NCBI RefSeq assembly: GCF_012849095.1
Contig: NZ_CP051680.1
Coordinates: 2,356,001 to 2,420,000, forward strand
Reading direction: 5' to 3'
DNA length: 64,000 nt
Source: Cohnella herbarum
GTDB taxonomy: Bacteria > Bacillota > Bacilli > Paenibacillales > Paenibacillaceae
Both the position numbers and the translations under genes were made by a program. The notes below the pieces were generated by a model. The model was given only the letters and a program-made list of their open reading frames with translations, was not told where the DNA came from and made no database searches. This document shows, in pieces, positions 18,122-27,132 of the stretch (position 1 is its first letter; the number at the start of each line of letters is the position of its first letter).

Positions 18122-19177
18122 CTACCAGTTTCGGATGACTTCCGCGCTTTCCTCGGAGGGATAATAATTTTTGTCTTCCCCGTCTTCTCCGATCGCGAAG
18201 ACGGAGAAACCCATGAACCATGGCTGATCGAAAGATTGCCGGTAAGCTTCGAAACCTCTCGCCTGCTCGGCGCCGTCGTAACGTTCCGACGGATTCGGAT
18301 TCCACGGATGCCGGGCGGCGTACTGCCGTTTCGGAAACCCGAGCTCCCCCAAGAAAATCGGCTTGTTCCATTTCTCGTGCAATCGTTCAATCTCGCCGAC
18401 GATATTCTGACCGCGGGAATAAGCGGACGATTTAAGCAAATCCGCTTTAAGTTGATCTACCGTATTGACCGGGCGATCGGACAATTCGAAATAGGAGGCG
18501 ATAGAAATAAAATCGACTTTGCCGAATATCGGGTTGTTCAGCTTTCGCTCGAACGCTTGCTTGCTCTCGTCGTCCCAGTCGGCGGTATACCACCAATTCG
18601 TTTTATAAGTGACCAAGCCGTCAAATTCACCCCTGACCTCGTCGATCAGTCGGCTCCATCTATCCTTGCGATGCTCCAGATGAACGAGATTGGATGCAAC
18701 GCAAACCGCGGCAGCCCCTTCCGGAACGACCACTTGCTCCAAAAGCTCCTTCACGATGTTCGTCCAATTATCGAAAAAAGCTTCGACGTCGCTCGGGTTC
18801 CAATCCGTTTCGTAAAATTGCCCGCCACCGATCCAAGGATAAGGCTCAACGATCATCGTTATCCCTTTCTCCCGAAGCTCTTTCATTAACTTGCGGGCTT
18901 TGAGGATGCTGTCGGGATCAAGCGACATCGTGCTGGAATCCAAATCGTCGATCTTAACGATCACAGGGACGTTCACGGTGTTAAGGGACAACCTTTTCAC
19001 ATCCGAAAGCGCTTGTCCGATCGAATAATCGACCGACAGATTTCCCGATTTGACCGAGCGAGCCAGCAAATCGATCGGACGATCCGGCTTCGCCGACTTG
19101 AGCCACATTCCCCCTAACGCAACGACGACCAGAATAGCTGCGAGCCATGACGTAAGTCGGATTGCGGAACGCGACAA
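18122..19177 (-). CDS. membrane-anchored GH113-like glycoside hydrolase-fold protein, last gene of polysaccharide operon
   Basis: The 351-residue protein has an N-terminal membrane helix (about residues 8-25) and an extracellular TIM-barrel-like region resembling GH113 and related beta-mannanases, including GLVTYKTNWW and a later FLGELGFP with the likely nucleophile Glu278. Where these families carry an acid/base Glu (GTEL/GNE context) this protein reads VASNLVHLE, so the Glu appears replaced by Asn164. The start is TTG 19177: AAGGAGG stands 8 bases before it, only 6 bases after the BcsB-like gene. The upstream in-frame ATG at 19213 lacks such a site. It occupies the role of the hydrolases YdaJ/PssZ in related operons. 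Family call is by eye. Confidence 0.7.
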   Translation of the reverse strand: MSRSAIRLTSWLAAILVVVALGGMWLKSAKPDRPIDLLARSVKSGNLSVDYSIGQALSDVKRLSLNTVNVPVIVKIDDLDSSTMSLDPDSILKARKLMKELREKGITMIVEPYPWIGGGQFYETDWNPSDVEAFFDNWTNIVKELLEQVVVPEGAAAVCVASNLVHLEHRKDRWSRLIDEVRGEFDGLVTYKTNWWYTADWDDESKQAFERKLNNPIFGKVDFISIASYFELSDRPVNTVDQLKADLLKSSAYSRGQNIVGEIERLHEKWNKPIFLGELGFPKRQYAARHPWNPNPSERYDGAEQARGFEAYRQSFDQPWFMGFSVFAIGEDGEDKNYYPSEESAEVIRNW

Positions 19178-19182
19178 CTCGC

Positions 19183-21324
19183 TTACCTCCTTCGGTATTT
19201 TCTCCAATACCATACGCCGCCGATAACGATCATCAGCAATAAGGTTCCGAAGATGACGGCGAAGCGTTTAAGCTCCGGACTGCTGAAGCTTACTTTCTCC
19301 GCTATGTTCAGACTATCCCCTTCGATAAAATAGTGATTCGTCGCGTTGTCCCATCGGTCGACTAGAATCGCGTTGCCGACCATGCCGGACACGAACTTGG
19401 CTTCGGTCAAAAACTTCTTCGCATGAAGAAGATTATTTTCCAGAGGTGCGGTCGCGAACAGAATGCCCCGTTCCGGATTGCCGGGATTGGGTACCAATTG
19501 CACCGAAGCTAAATTCCGCGAGAAATTTTCTAACAGCCTTCTCATTTCATTCGACTGAAAATAGCCGAACCCTTCATCGTATTTGAACCATAAGCTGGCG
19601 TTTAAATTCCGAAGCGCTCGGACGTTGTCCGGCGTGCCGACGACAATGTAATTGCTCGATTGGTCCGGCTCGACGAAATCCCGATCTTTCACGACTACGA
19701 GTTCTCCCGTGTTATCACGCAATTCTTTGCCTAAGTACCCGTACAAATCGGCTAGGAAATCAAGCTCGGTATTCTCGATCTCGTTCGGAACAACGACGAC
19801 CGTATCGTTAAACCGCCCGTCTTTCATGAACGGCCACGGATAATTTTCCAATAATAGCGCCCGCTCGTCCTTCGTCGGCAAGAGGATGGACGACTGCGCG
19901 TCGACGAACGCCCATGGGGTATCGCTCTGAATTCGGGCGCACTCCTCGTTCGTCAGCTGCAAATCGAAGGCGATTTTCATTTCCACGTAATGCGATTTAA
20001 TGGCATTGTTCGGAATAGCGACCTCGATCTTATCGCTTCCCGCTTTTTCCGACTCCAGTTTCTTGCTCCCTGCCGGAATACCGTTAATGTAAACCGTGAC
20101 CAGCGATTTACTGAAATCCAAATTTTGCGCGTATCTGATTTGCAAAGTCGCTTTCGCTCCCGGAACGACTAACCGGTTAGAGGCCATTTTGATTCCGATG
20201 GAAGCCTGCTGCCTGTAGGGTCCTTCCAGGTATATCCCGGTCGGGTATCCCATATCCTGCAATAGCATTTGATCGTTCGACGCGTTCTCTGTAACGGTTA
20301 CGTCGGTTTCTTTGGCGACATAATGAACGTCCGATTCGATCTGCGACGTCAAATCTTTGTTCATTAACAATCTGGCGGCCGTATCCAAAGCTCCGTCGTC
20401 TTGGTTCGCGACGATCGCCATAAGCGTTCTTTCCGCGTTATAGGGGGATGCGGATCTGACAATTACCGCCCCTTGGCGCGTTTCGTCCCCTTCGCTCCGA
20501 GTCGTTTTCTCTTGAATTTCCCGAGGCAAATGCTTTGCTTTCCCTACGTAGATAATATCGTAGTTTGCTTTATAGTCCGAAGAAATTTGGGAGTCTCTAA
20601 CCAAATTCAAATCGGCGTTTTCTTCATTCATCCGCGCTCCGAGGCTCGACGCGATCTTAAGAGCCGCCGCTATTTCTTCTTCGTCCGCCTGATCGGGAAT
20701 CAGGATTAAGCCCGATTGGGATTCCGGACTGGCGCTCGCTTTAAGGAACGGATAGGGATATTCGCTTATCGGTCCGCCGGCCGGTTTTTCCTTGAACTCC
20801 AGATGAACGTAAGACGTATCTCGTACGTGCACCCATCTGCCGTCTCGCGAATCTTCGACGCATGCCGCGACTTCCTGCTTCTGGCTGACTTCCAGCCTGA
20901 TCTCGTTGCTGCCCTCTTTGATTGCGTAACGAGGAATGGCGATCTTTAACGTTTGGATTCGTTCGTCGTCCGGGGTCAGCAGCTCCGAATGAATCGGCTT
21001 GTCGTTCACGTATACCGTAAGCGCGGAAGACTTGGATAGCTCGCTTGCGGTCAAGGATAAGTTAAGCCAAGCATCGCTAACCTTCCAGTGCTTGTCCACG
21101 TCGATATAAGTCCTATCGGAGCCGAAGTTGCCTTGGAACTCGATATCCCGGTTAAGAAAATAATTTTTGGACAACGTGGGCGAACCGGCAGGCGCTTCCC
21201 ATTGCCCGGGAGCGCCTGCAGCCTGGCCGGAATGCTTCTGCTCCGCGAATGCGTTAGCCGATGAAGTCAGCATTAGAACCGCGACAAGCAAAGCTGCGTT
21301 GAATATGGAAATAACAGATTTCAT
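19183..21324 (-). CDS. ydaN: BcsB/YdaN-like extracellular polysaccharide synthase accessory protein
   Basis: Resembles the cellulose synthase accessory subunit BcsB and B. subtilis YdaN, which help move the growing polysaccharide outward from the synthase. The 713 residues start with a signal peptide (cleavage near residue 28, NAFAEQ). Two repeats each combine a carbohydrate-binding-like beta domain (GxDRTYIDV..., LVVPGAKATLQIRYAQNL) with a flavodoxin-like part. The protein ends in one membrane helix and a basic tail (WRKYRRR), the BcsB topology. ATG 21324 follows AGGAGG and lies 11 bases after the synthase gene. Confidence 0.85.
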   Translation of the reverse strand: MKSVISIFNAALLVAVLMLTSSANAFAEQKHSGQAAGAPGQWEAPAGSPTLSKNYFLNRDIEFQGNFGSDRTYIDVDKHWKVSDAWLNLSLTASELSKSSALTVYVNDKPIHSELLTPDDERIQTLKIAIPRYAIKEGSNEIRLEVSQKQEVAACVEDSRDGRWVHVRDTSYVHLEFKEKPAGGPISEYPYPFLKASASPESQSGLILIPDQADEEEIAAALKIASSLGARMNEENADLNLVRDSQISSDYKANYDIIYVGKAKHLPREIQEKTTRSEGDETRQGAVIVRSASPYNAERTLMAIVANQDDGALDTAARLLMNKDLTSQIESDVHYVAKETDVTVTENASNDQMLLQDMGYPTGIYLEGPYRQQASIGIKMASNRLVVPGAKATLQIRYAQNLDFSKSLVTVYINGIPAGSKKLESEKAGSDKIEVAIPNNAIKSHYVEMKIAFDLQLTNEECARIQSDTPWAFVDAQSSILLPTKDERALLLENYPWPFMKDGRFNDTVVVVPNEIENTELDFLADLYGYLGKELRDNTGELVVVKDRDFVEPDQSSNYIVVGTPDNVRALRNLNASLWFKYDEGFGYFQSNEMRRLLENFSRNLASVQLVPNPGNPERGILFATAPLENNLLHAKKFLTEAKFVSGMVGNAILVDRWDNATNHYFIEGDSLNIAEKVSFSSPELKRFAVIFGTLLLMIVIGGVWYWRKYRRR

Positions 21325-21334
21325 GACGAACCTC

Positions 21335-22597
21335 CTAGAACCTCTCCGTTTTATACCATTTCGCCTCTAGTCCTAGAACGCTGTCCCTGAAGTACTGCCA
21401 AACGCCCTTCATGGCGACGAATAACCACAACTGGCAATAGGTGAAATACATTAAGGCTATTAGCGAGATATTCTTGTAGTTGCTTTCCCCTTTTTCCATG
21501 CTTAACGCGATTGCCATCTCCAATATGAATACGATATAAGCCATGATCCATAGCAGCACCGTATTTCCGGCGACATTATACTTGATTAGATTACATGCGC
21601 CTAATATAAATATGGCATCGGAGATTAGCGCGGAACTGAGGAAGAAAAAATAGACGGACGAGAAGTACAGCAAATCGAATCGCACATGCCTGAACTCCTT
21701 GGAGAAGATCAGCTTGAAGTTTTTGACGAGCACGTATACGTTGCCCTTCACCCATCTGCTACGCTGCCTCATCCACACCTTCACCGTCTCGGGTTCCTGC
21801 TCCCATGTCACGGACAACGGCATGTATTTGATCTTGTATCCAAGACGATACAGCCTAAAGCTGATTTCCGTATCTTCCGCGATCGCTTTCGTATCCCAAC
21901 CGCCCATCTCTTGGATCAGCCGTTTACGAATAATAAAATTAGTTCCCGGAATGGTGCACAAATTAAACAATTGCCATCTGCCCGCTTGAACCATCCATTG
22001 AAATCCGAGCGTTTCGATATTGATGAACTTGGTTAGCAGGTTTTTGTTCTTGTTGCGGGTTCTGAATTTTCCGATAACCGCTCCCAAGGAATCGTCCTTG
22101 CTGATCGTGTGGACAAGAAGCTTCAGCGCGTTCTTCTCCGGCGTATTGTCCGCGTCGTATACGGCGAGCAACTCTCCCGTACTGATGAGGTACCCGTTAT
22201 TCAACGCTCCGGACTTCCCCTTGCCCCCGGTCTCTTTGTCCGTCGTAAGGATGATCAAGTTCACTCCTGGATTGCGTTGTTTGACCTTTTCCAGGATTTC
22301 TCCCGTCCGGTCGGATGAATTATCGTTAATAATGATGATTTCCAGCTTATCGCGCGGATAGTCGAGAGCGATAAGAGCGGTAACGGTTTGCTCGATAACC
22401 TTCTCTTCGTTATGCGCAGGGACAAGCACCGATACGGTCGGATATTCATCGAGCGGCTCGTCTACATTCATTTTCAAAGTTTTCAAATAATAAACGTACC
22501 CTCCGATCATTAACACGATGTTCACGAACAACATGACCCAAATAGAGATCATGCAATACAAGAACAAGTAGTCGACGATTCCCAGGTTATTCCCCAT
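21335..22597 (-). CDS. ydaM: processive GT2 polysaccharide synthase, BcsA/YdaM-like
   Basis: Membrane glycosyltransferase of family 2. One N-terminal helix (about residues 9-35) is followed by the GT-A domain with VLVPAHNEE, the Asp/DxD motif YDADNTPE near residue 150, the acceptor AEDTE near 242 and QRSRW (QxxRW) near 280, the signature of processive synthases such as BcsA and HasA. Three or more C-terminal helices follow. No PilZ domain is present; at 420 residues it is far shorter than BcsA. ATG 22597 follows GAGG 8 bases away; a GTG 9 bases upstream is possible. Sugar specificity cannot be read. Confidence 0.88.
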   Translation of the reverse strand: MGNNLGIVDYLFLYCMISIWVMLFVNIVLMIGGYVYYLKTLKMNVDEPLDEYPTVSVLVPAHNEEKVIEQTVTALIALDYPRDKLEIIIINDNSSDRTGEILEKVKQRNPGVNLIILTTDKETGGKGKSGALNNGYLISTGELLAVYDADNTPEKNALKLLVHTISKDDSLGAVIGKFRTRNKNKNLLTKFINIETLGFQWMVQAGRWQLFNLCTIPGTNFIIRKRLIQEMGGWDTKAIAEDTEISFRLYRLGYKIKYMPLSVTWEQEPETVKVWMRQRSRWVKGNVYVLVKNFKLIFSKEFRHVRFDLLYFSSVYFFFLSSALISDAIFILGACNLIKYNVAGNTVLLWIMAYIVFILEMAIALSMEKGESNYKNISLIALMYFTYCQLWLFVAMKGVWQYFRDSVLGLEAKWYKTERF

Positions 22598-22602
22598 TCC
22601 GC

Positions 22603-24258
22603 TCACCTCAAATGCTTGTTACGGTCGATTCGCTTGCCTGCGACGAAAGCCAGAACGAAAAATAAGATCACGATCCCTGCCACGATAAACACGATAAACA
22701 ACACCTGAGAGATCCGCTTGTTCACGTCCGATAATTCGCCGCCCGCCGGAGGGGGTGTCTGATCATCCGGGGGTTTTTCCTCATACGCGGCCCTTTGACC
22801 GTTCACCGTAATCATCCCGTCGCTTACGGTAATTCGTTTATCCCCGAAAGCAACTTCTCCTTCCGAATCGCGAAGATTCGCGAACGACGCTCCGGATTGC
22901 TTTAATTTCTCGACGGTCATCTGCAGGCCTTCCCAATCGTTCTCTCCGGTGAACTTAACGACGGAGGCGATATCCGTTCCCGGCAATTGTCCGGTTCGGC
23001 CAAGGCTCCCGACAGAGAAGAGCTGATCCGCAATAAAACGGCCTGTCCAAGTTTCCTCGGGAAATAGGTCCCTCGCATATCCTTGCCAAGATCCATTCTG
23101 GACAAAAGTCGTAAAATAAGAGAGAGCATTAGCGAACTCCGGGTCGAAGAGCAGATCGGGCGGACCGGATAGGGCTAGCGGATAAATCCCCGCGTCCATA
23201 TAAGCTTCCAGAGCAAGATCGATCAATGTCTCCGGGCTTTCCGGGCTAGTGACATTGGAATCCGAATAGCTCTCGATGTAAGTCCCCCATTCGTCCGGCG
23301 GTTTCCATCCTTGCAAATTCCCTAGTACCGCCGTACCGCCGAGATGTTGAATTCGCCTTACGACTTCGAAATAACGTTCCATTTCCTTATATTCCGTGTT
23401 AACGAATACCGGTCTTAATTCGAGAATAAACGGGACCCCTTGTTCACTTAACCACTGTGCGGCTTGTTCGAGCTTATCGTAATCAACGAATGGACTGATA
23501 TCGTCCAGCTTAATGTAGACGCTAGGCCATTTCGGCGACTCGGTTCCCAGCAACCGACGGATCGTATCCTTGAATGCCGCTCCGTTGGCATCCCCGCTGC
23601 CGTACGTGGCAATATTCCATAGGCGTCCGCTCCGAATCGCATATGGAAACCGTTCCTTCCCGTCCGACAAAGTTCCCACGACCTCGACTCCGTCCTCCGC
23701 CAGCGCGACCAATTTCGGAACTTGAGCCGTCTGACCGATCAGCATCGTCTCCGCTTTTCCATCGATAGAGGTTTGCGATACGTCGAATGGATACGTCAAT
23801 TCCGCGAACTGGTTAGAGTATCCCGCAACCTTAAAACCGTCCATTAACCCATATTCCGCGTATTTTTCGATTCCCCCGCCTACCCAGCCGATTTCCCCGT
23901 CGAAGCTGCTTAGGCTCGTGCCTAATATAACGTTGACAGGTTCTTGCGTTACTCCGACTACGATGACGTAGTCCTTGCCTTGGATGAGCCGATCCTCGTA
24001 ATCGTTTAGACTGACAAGCGTCACTTCGGAACAATAGGCTCTCAGCAGTCCGTAGAGCGACATGATCCGTTGTCTGCCGCTTCCGTTCCGACCGGCATCC
24101 TCGTTGTTGTCGCCGCCATACACGACGACCGCTGATTTATCCGGGATAGGAATGCCTGCGGCCCGGACAGTGCCTTCCGCCGCAAAAACCGGTATTAATA
24201 TCAGCATGGAAACCAGGCTTATCTTGAGAAAGACTATCATTAGACGGTTAAACGTCAT
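22603..24258 (-). CDS. ydaL: DUF2334 (YdaL-like) exported protein, polysaccharide-deacetylase-like
   Basis: The protein has a signal peptide (to about residue 33), a Rossmann-like N-terminal half, then the DUF2334 domain from about residue 245 (VYIKLDDISPF, with the paired Asp expected of the NodB-like deacetylase fold) and a C-terminal membrane helix near residue 520 with a basic end. YdaL is the family member in the B. subtilis ydaJKLMN operon. Inference: it modifies or escorts the polymer outside the membrane. Its 551 residues overlap ydaK upstream by 11 bases and reach into the synthase ribosome site downstream. Confidence 0.8.
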   Translation of the reverse strand: MTFNRLMIVFLKISLVSMLILIPVFAAEGTVRAAGIPIPDKSAVVVYGGDNNEDAGRNGSGRQRIMSLYGLLRAYCSEVTLVSLNDYEDRLIQGKDYVIVVGVTQEPVNVILGTSLSSFDGEIGWVGGGIEKYAEYGLMDGFKVAGYSNQFAELTYPFDVSQTSIDGKAETMLIGQTAQVPKLVALAEDGVEVVGTLSDGKERFPYAIRSGRLWNIATYGSGDANGAAFKDTIRRLLGTESPKWPSVYIKLDDISPFVDYDKLEQAAQWLSEQGVPFILELRPVFVNTEYKEMERYFEVVRRIQHLGGTAVLGNLQGWKPPDEWGTYIESYSDSNVTSPESPETLIDLALEAYMDAGIYPLALSGPPDLLFDPEFANALSYFTTFVQNGSWQGYARDLFPEETWTGRFIADQLFSVGSLGRTGQLPGTDIASVVKFTGENDWEGLQMTVEKLKQSGASFANLRDSEGEVAFGDKRITVSDGMITVNGQRAAYEEKPPDDQTPPPAGGELSDVNKRISQVLFIVFIVAGIVILFFVLAFVAGKRIDRNKHLR

Positions 24259-25087
24259 ATTCCATATCCTTCTCGGCCGACTTGCGGAATCCGATCACGT
24301 CTTGTTCGCGGTCGAGGTATTCGGAGATTCCGATTTTCAATTCGAGCTTGATCGTAACCGCTTTTGCCGAGTTATCCACGTTCAATTGTTTGATGTTTTC
24401 CTTGATCCGCTCTTTGACGATCATCGCGCCTTCCTTGTTCGTGAAGAGCAACAAAGCAAACGTTCGTCCGTCTTCCAGCATGTAGCTGCAATCTTCCGTT
24501 CGCGTGAATTCGACGAGATGACCTCCGATCGTTTTCAGAATATCCTTCATCCTGTCCGATCCTACGATTCCTTTGATGTCGTCGAAGTACATGATGTTTA
24601 CGAGCATTAGGCTAAGCGGCAAATCGAATCTGCGCGACAAACCCATGTGTTGGTTCAGAACGCCGTAGAACACCTTTACGTTATCCAGGCCCGTGCTTGC
24701 ATCGACGGTAACGTAGTCCGCGTATTCTTGTTTCATCTTCGTATTCTCGGCTTGCAAGCCGCGAACTTGGCCCCCGATATTCGACGTAATAATGGCAACC
24801 GTCGGCAGGAGCACCATCCAATAGTAAACGTGGGATTCGACCGCGTTGCCCAGAATCACGTTGCCGTACATGACGTAACTTCCGTAGAAGAAGATGACGA
24901 CAGCCGCCAGTCCCAACGAAATGACCATTCCGGAGAAATAAGACATAATTCCGATCGCGAAAATAAGACTGAGCATGATCATATTCTCGAAGTAATGCTC
25001 CTTGGGTAACAAGATGAACAAGTTAACGACTCCGTACATCAATATCGCGATTACGATTACCCAGATATCGAGCTTTTTGGCTTCCAA
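24248..25087 (-). CDS. ydaK: degenerate GGDEF membrane protein, probable c-di-GMP receptor (YdaK-like)
   Basis: Four N-terminal membrane helices (about residues 8-105) are followed by a short coiled linker and a GGDEF-fold domain (about 125-275). The catalytic GG(D/E)EF position reads DGRTF (206-210), so cyclase activity is not expected. The inhibitory-site motif RxxD is intact as RTED (196-199). In B. subtilis, YdaK with the same build (283 residues) is reported as the c-di-GMP receptor for the ydaJKLMN exopolysaccharide machinery. The 279-residue length, operon position and topology match. Start TTG 25087 follows CTGGTG; it overlaps the upstream gene by 31 bases. Confidence 0.85.
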   Translation of the reverse strand: MEAKKLDIWVIVIAILMYGVVNLFILLPKEHYFENMIMLSLIFAIGIMSYFSGMVISLGLAAVVIFFYGSYVMYGNVILGNAVESHVYYWMVLLPTVAIITSNIGGQVRGLQAENTKMKQEYADYVTVDASTGLDNVKVFYGVLNQHMGLSRRFDLPLSLMLVNIMYFDDIKGIVGSDRMKDILKTIGGHLVEFTRTEDCSYMLEDGRTFALLLFTNKEGAMIVKERIKENIKQLNVDNSAKAVTIKLELKIGISEYLDREQDVIGFRKSAEKDMEYDV

Positions 25088-26574
25088 TGACTAGCACCAG
25101 CCTTTCTCCGTGAACTGTATTTAACATACAAAGAATTAAGGGAATAAACGACGACGGAAACAAACATAAAGTCGAAGCAGACGTTAAACAAGAACAGATG
25201 CTTAGCCAAATCGGCATCTCCCGCGCCAAGGAACGACACGGACAATTGAATGAGGCCGATCAAGCCGACAAGACCGAAAAGCTCTAACCGGATCATCCCT
25301 CGGACGTTGCCGTTCTTGAAACGATCGACGTAAAATTTCAACAAGCTGCCGAAGTATAAGGCGTAGAAAAGAAGGATAAAGCGAAAGCTTTTCGGAAATA
25401 GTTTTTCCTTCAGACTGCTCCATACGACGAAATCGTTCGTTTTTGCCCCATAACCTTTTCGTTCCGACTTTTCATAGTTTCCGATCGCAAGCGGCCGGAT
25501 CGTGTAGGCATGCTTGGCGGCTAAATCCAATTTACCGAAAGCTCTGTCCATATGGAGCAAATAAAATTTAATGACGGCGCCATATCCCGCATTCGGATAA
25601 AATCGCTCGTTCATCAAAGCCGACTCCGAATTCTCGATGCTGTATTTGTCATAATAGGTTGTCCCCGCAAGCAATGAAAATTTCTTGTCTAGTCCCAATT
25701 CCTCCATATCCCGCTCCGGATTCGGAGAATCCTCGAGAATTCCCCTCGTCACAGTATGATATTGGTTGATGTGACCGATACCATCCGTAATCGCTAAATA
25801 GATGAACGCGGACAAGCTCAACAGAAGCACCGTCGTACTGCCGATTACAATCTTCCATAACTTATCCTTTCGCAGGCTTAACAGTCTAACGCTAACGATG
25901 GCGAACAATAGACCGATCGGCGCGTTCTGCTGCTTCGCGGCGATAAATACGGCAGCGCTTAGGAAGAACAGGACATATTCCCCTACTGAGGGCTTCTTGT
26001 CCCTAAGAAGCCTGAAGCCGAATGCCAAAGTCAACAATAAGAACACATAGGAAGCCGGTTCGCCATAGAAGGAACTGAAATAAGAAATGTAACCCGCATC
26101 GCCGAAAATCATAATCGCTAATATCGAAGTCGCGATAATAAGCGGGAAAGTCATCCTATCGGCGAAGTTTTTCAACAATAAATAAAAAGCGGTAATAAAA
26201 ACGATGCCGTACAATATCGCCAACGTCCGAATATCGAAAAGATTATCCTGGGTGAACCATAAATCCAAAGCGAGCGCCGTACGGATCATGAGGGTCAACG
26301 AGGATACGAATAGAGCGGTTCGTTCGAACGGATATTGCCGTATGCCGTACTCCATATTGAAATAACCGAAATGACGATCGTCGAAGCTTTCGGTTAAATA
26401 ATAAAGACCGACATTATGGATCTCCCGGAAAAAATCGCCGTTATCGGCCATACCAACGTAAGGCTTAATGAATAAGACCGAAATCACGATGAAAGCCATG
26501 ATGCCCGTGAATATCCCAATCACGAAACCCGGCTTCCTCATTAAATTAGTATTTAGAATATTTTTCCTTTTCAT
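25057..26574 (-). CDS. polytopic membrane protein, possible GT-C type hexosyltransferase (WsfD-like)
   Basis: The 505 residues have about eleven hydrophobic segments with a larger extracytoplasmic region near residues 265-365. An acidic DNGDFFRE motif after the first helix (near residue 43) and YFSSFYGEPAS near 165 recall GT-C glycosyltransferases, in particular the WsfD-type hexosyltransferases of Paenibacillaceae glycan clusters. The comparison is from memory. First gene of the operon, with a TATAAT box upstream and an AAGGG ribosome site. It has no counterpart in ydaJKLMN; it may add a side sugar or be a polymerase-like partner. Confidence 0.62.
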   Translation of the reverse strand: MKRKNILNTNLMRKPGFVIGIFTGIMAFIVISVLFIKPYVGMADNGDFFREIHNVGLYYLTESFDDRHFGYFNMEYGIRQYPFERTALFVSSLTLMIRTALALDLWFTQDNLFDIRTLAILYGIVFITAFYLLLKNFADRMTFPLIIATSILAIMIFGDAGYISYFSSFYGEPASYVFLLLTLAFGFRLLRDKKPSVGEYVLFFLSAAVFIAAKQQNAPIGLLFAIVSVRLLSLRKDKLWKIVIGSTTVLLLSLSAFIYLAITDGIGHINQYHTVTRGILEDSPNPERDMEELGLDKKFSLLAGTTYYDKYSIENSESALMNERFYPNAGYGAVIKFYLLHMDRAFGKLDLAAKHAYTIRPLAIGNYEKSERKGYGAKTNDFVVWSSLKEKLFPKSFRFILLFYALYFGSLLKFYVDRFKNGNVRGMIRLELFGLVGLIGLIQLSVSFLGAGDADLAKHLFLFNVCFDFMFVSVVVYSLNSLYVKYSSRRKAGASHWKPKSSISG

Positions 26575-26615
26575 AGAAATATCCCTTTTTAAGTATTAAT
26601 AACACATATATCTGC

Positions 26616-26621
26616 ATTATA
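26616..26621 (-). promoter_or_regulatory. -10 box of the polysaccharide operon promoter
   Basis: A perfect TATAAT on the minus strand 42 bases before the first operon gene, in an AT-rich intergenic stretch. No good -35 hexamer is visible at the usual 16-18 bases, so an activator or a weak promoter is possible. Confidence 0.5.
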
Positions 26622-26645
26622 TAACACAAATACGGTTTTAAAATT

Positions 26646-26686
26646 GAAAAAAAACAACCCAAATATTACCTAGAGGTTGTTTTTGA
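26646..26686 (-). terminator. terminator after the DUF3397 gene
   Basis: A 10-base stem AAAAACAACC / GGTTGTTTTT with a 15-base loop is followed on the minus strand by TTTTCAATTTT. It insulates the polysaccharide operon from the panE transcript. Confidence 0.8.
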
Positions 26687-26713
26687 TGGAGTACCTATGT
26701 CGAAATCAGTAAT

Positions 26714-27112
26714 CTATCCACTCTTTGCCGTCGGAAAAATCAGTTCTAAAAGCATAAGTATGATATACAAGACGGATAATCCGAAGAAGGATAATCTCCA
26801 TACGGCCCGAAACAGTTTCTTGGAATCTACTTTGCCTTTTATGCGATTTTGCGCGTTACCGATCAATCCCCCAATAAGCAGCATGATCAGAATTAAGAAG
26901 AAAGGTCCGAAGCTGGTATGCAATCGAAGGTTTAGCCTGCTGGCTACGATACCGAACAGGAAAACGACCGTTACGTCCATAGCAAGTCTAATCGCTCTCT
27001 TGCGATCTCCGCCGCGAGCCGCGGATACAAAATAGATGAGAAAGAACGGTATAATAGGCACGGTGGCCAAAAAAGCGTAGGATTGCACCAACGCATTCCA
27101 GATGGAGCCCAT
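26714..27112 (-). CDS. DUF3397 family membrane protein
   Basis: Function unknown. The 132 residues form four hydrophobic segments with a basic loop (RGGDRKRAIR) after the first and another (KGKVDSKK) before the last. It fits DUF3397, a family usually encoded beside panE and bshC in Bacillales. ATG 27112 follows GGGGAGTGATTAACC. It lies 20 bases after panE and so shares its transcript. Confidence 0.68.
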   Translation of the reverse strand: MGSIWNALVQSYAFLATVPIIPFFLIYFVSAARGGDRKRAIRLAMDVTVVFLFGIVASRLNLRLHTSFGPFFLILIMLLIGGLIGNAQNRIKGKVDSKKLFRAVWRLSFFGLSVLYIILMLLELIFPTAKSG

Positions 27113-27132
27113 AGGTTAATCACTCCCCTATT

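Noticed and set aside
16323..18371. 682-codon open frame including bshC
   Set aside because: The first 134 codons lie upstream of the bshC TTG, partly over the 3' part of the GH-fold gene on the same strand in another frame, and lack BshC homology; the promoter and ribosome site place the start at 17969.
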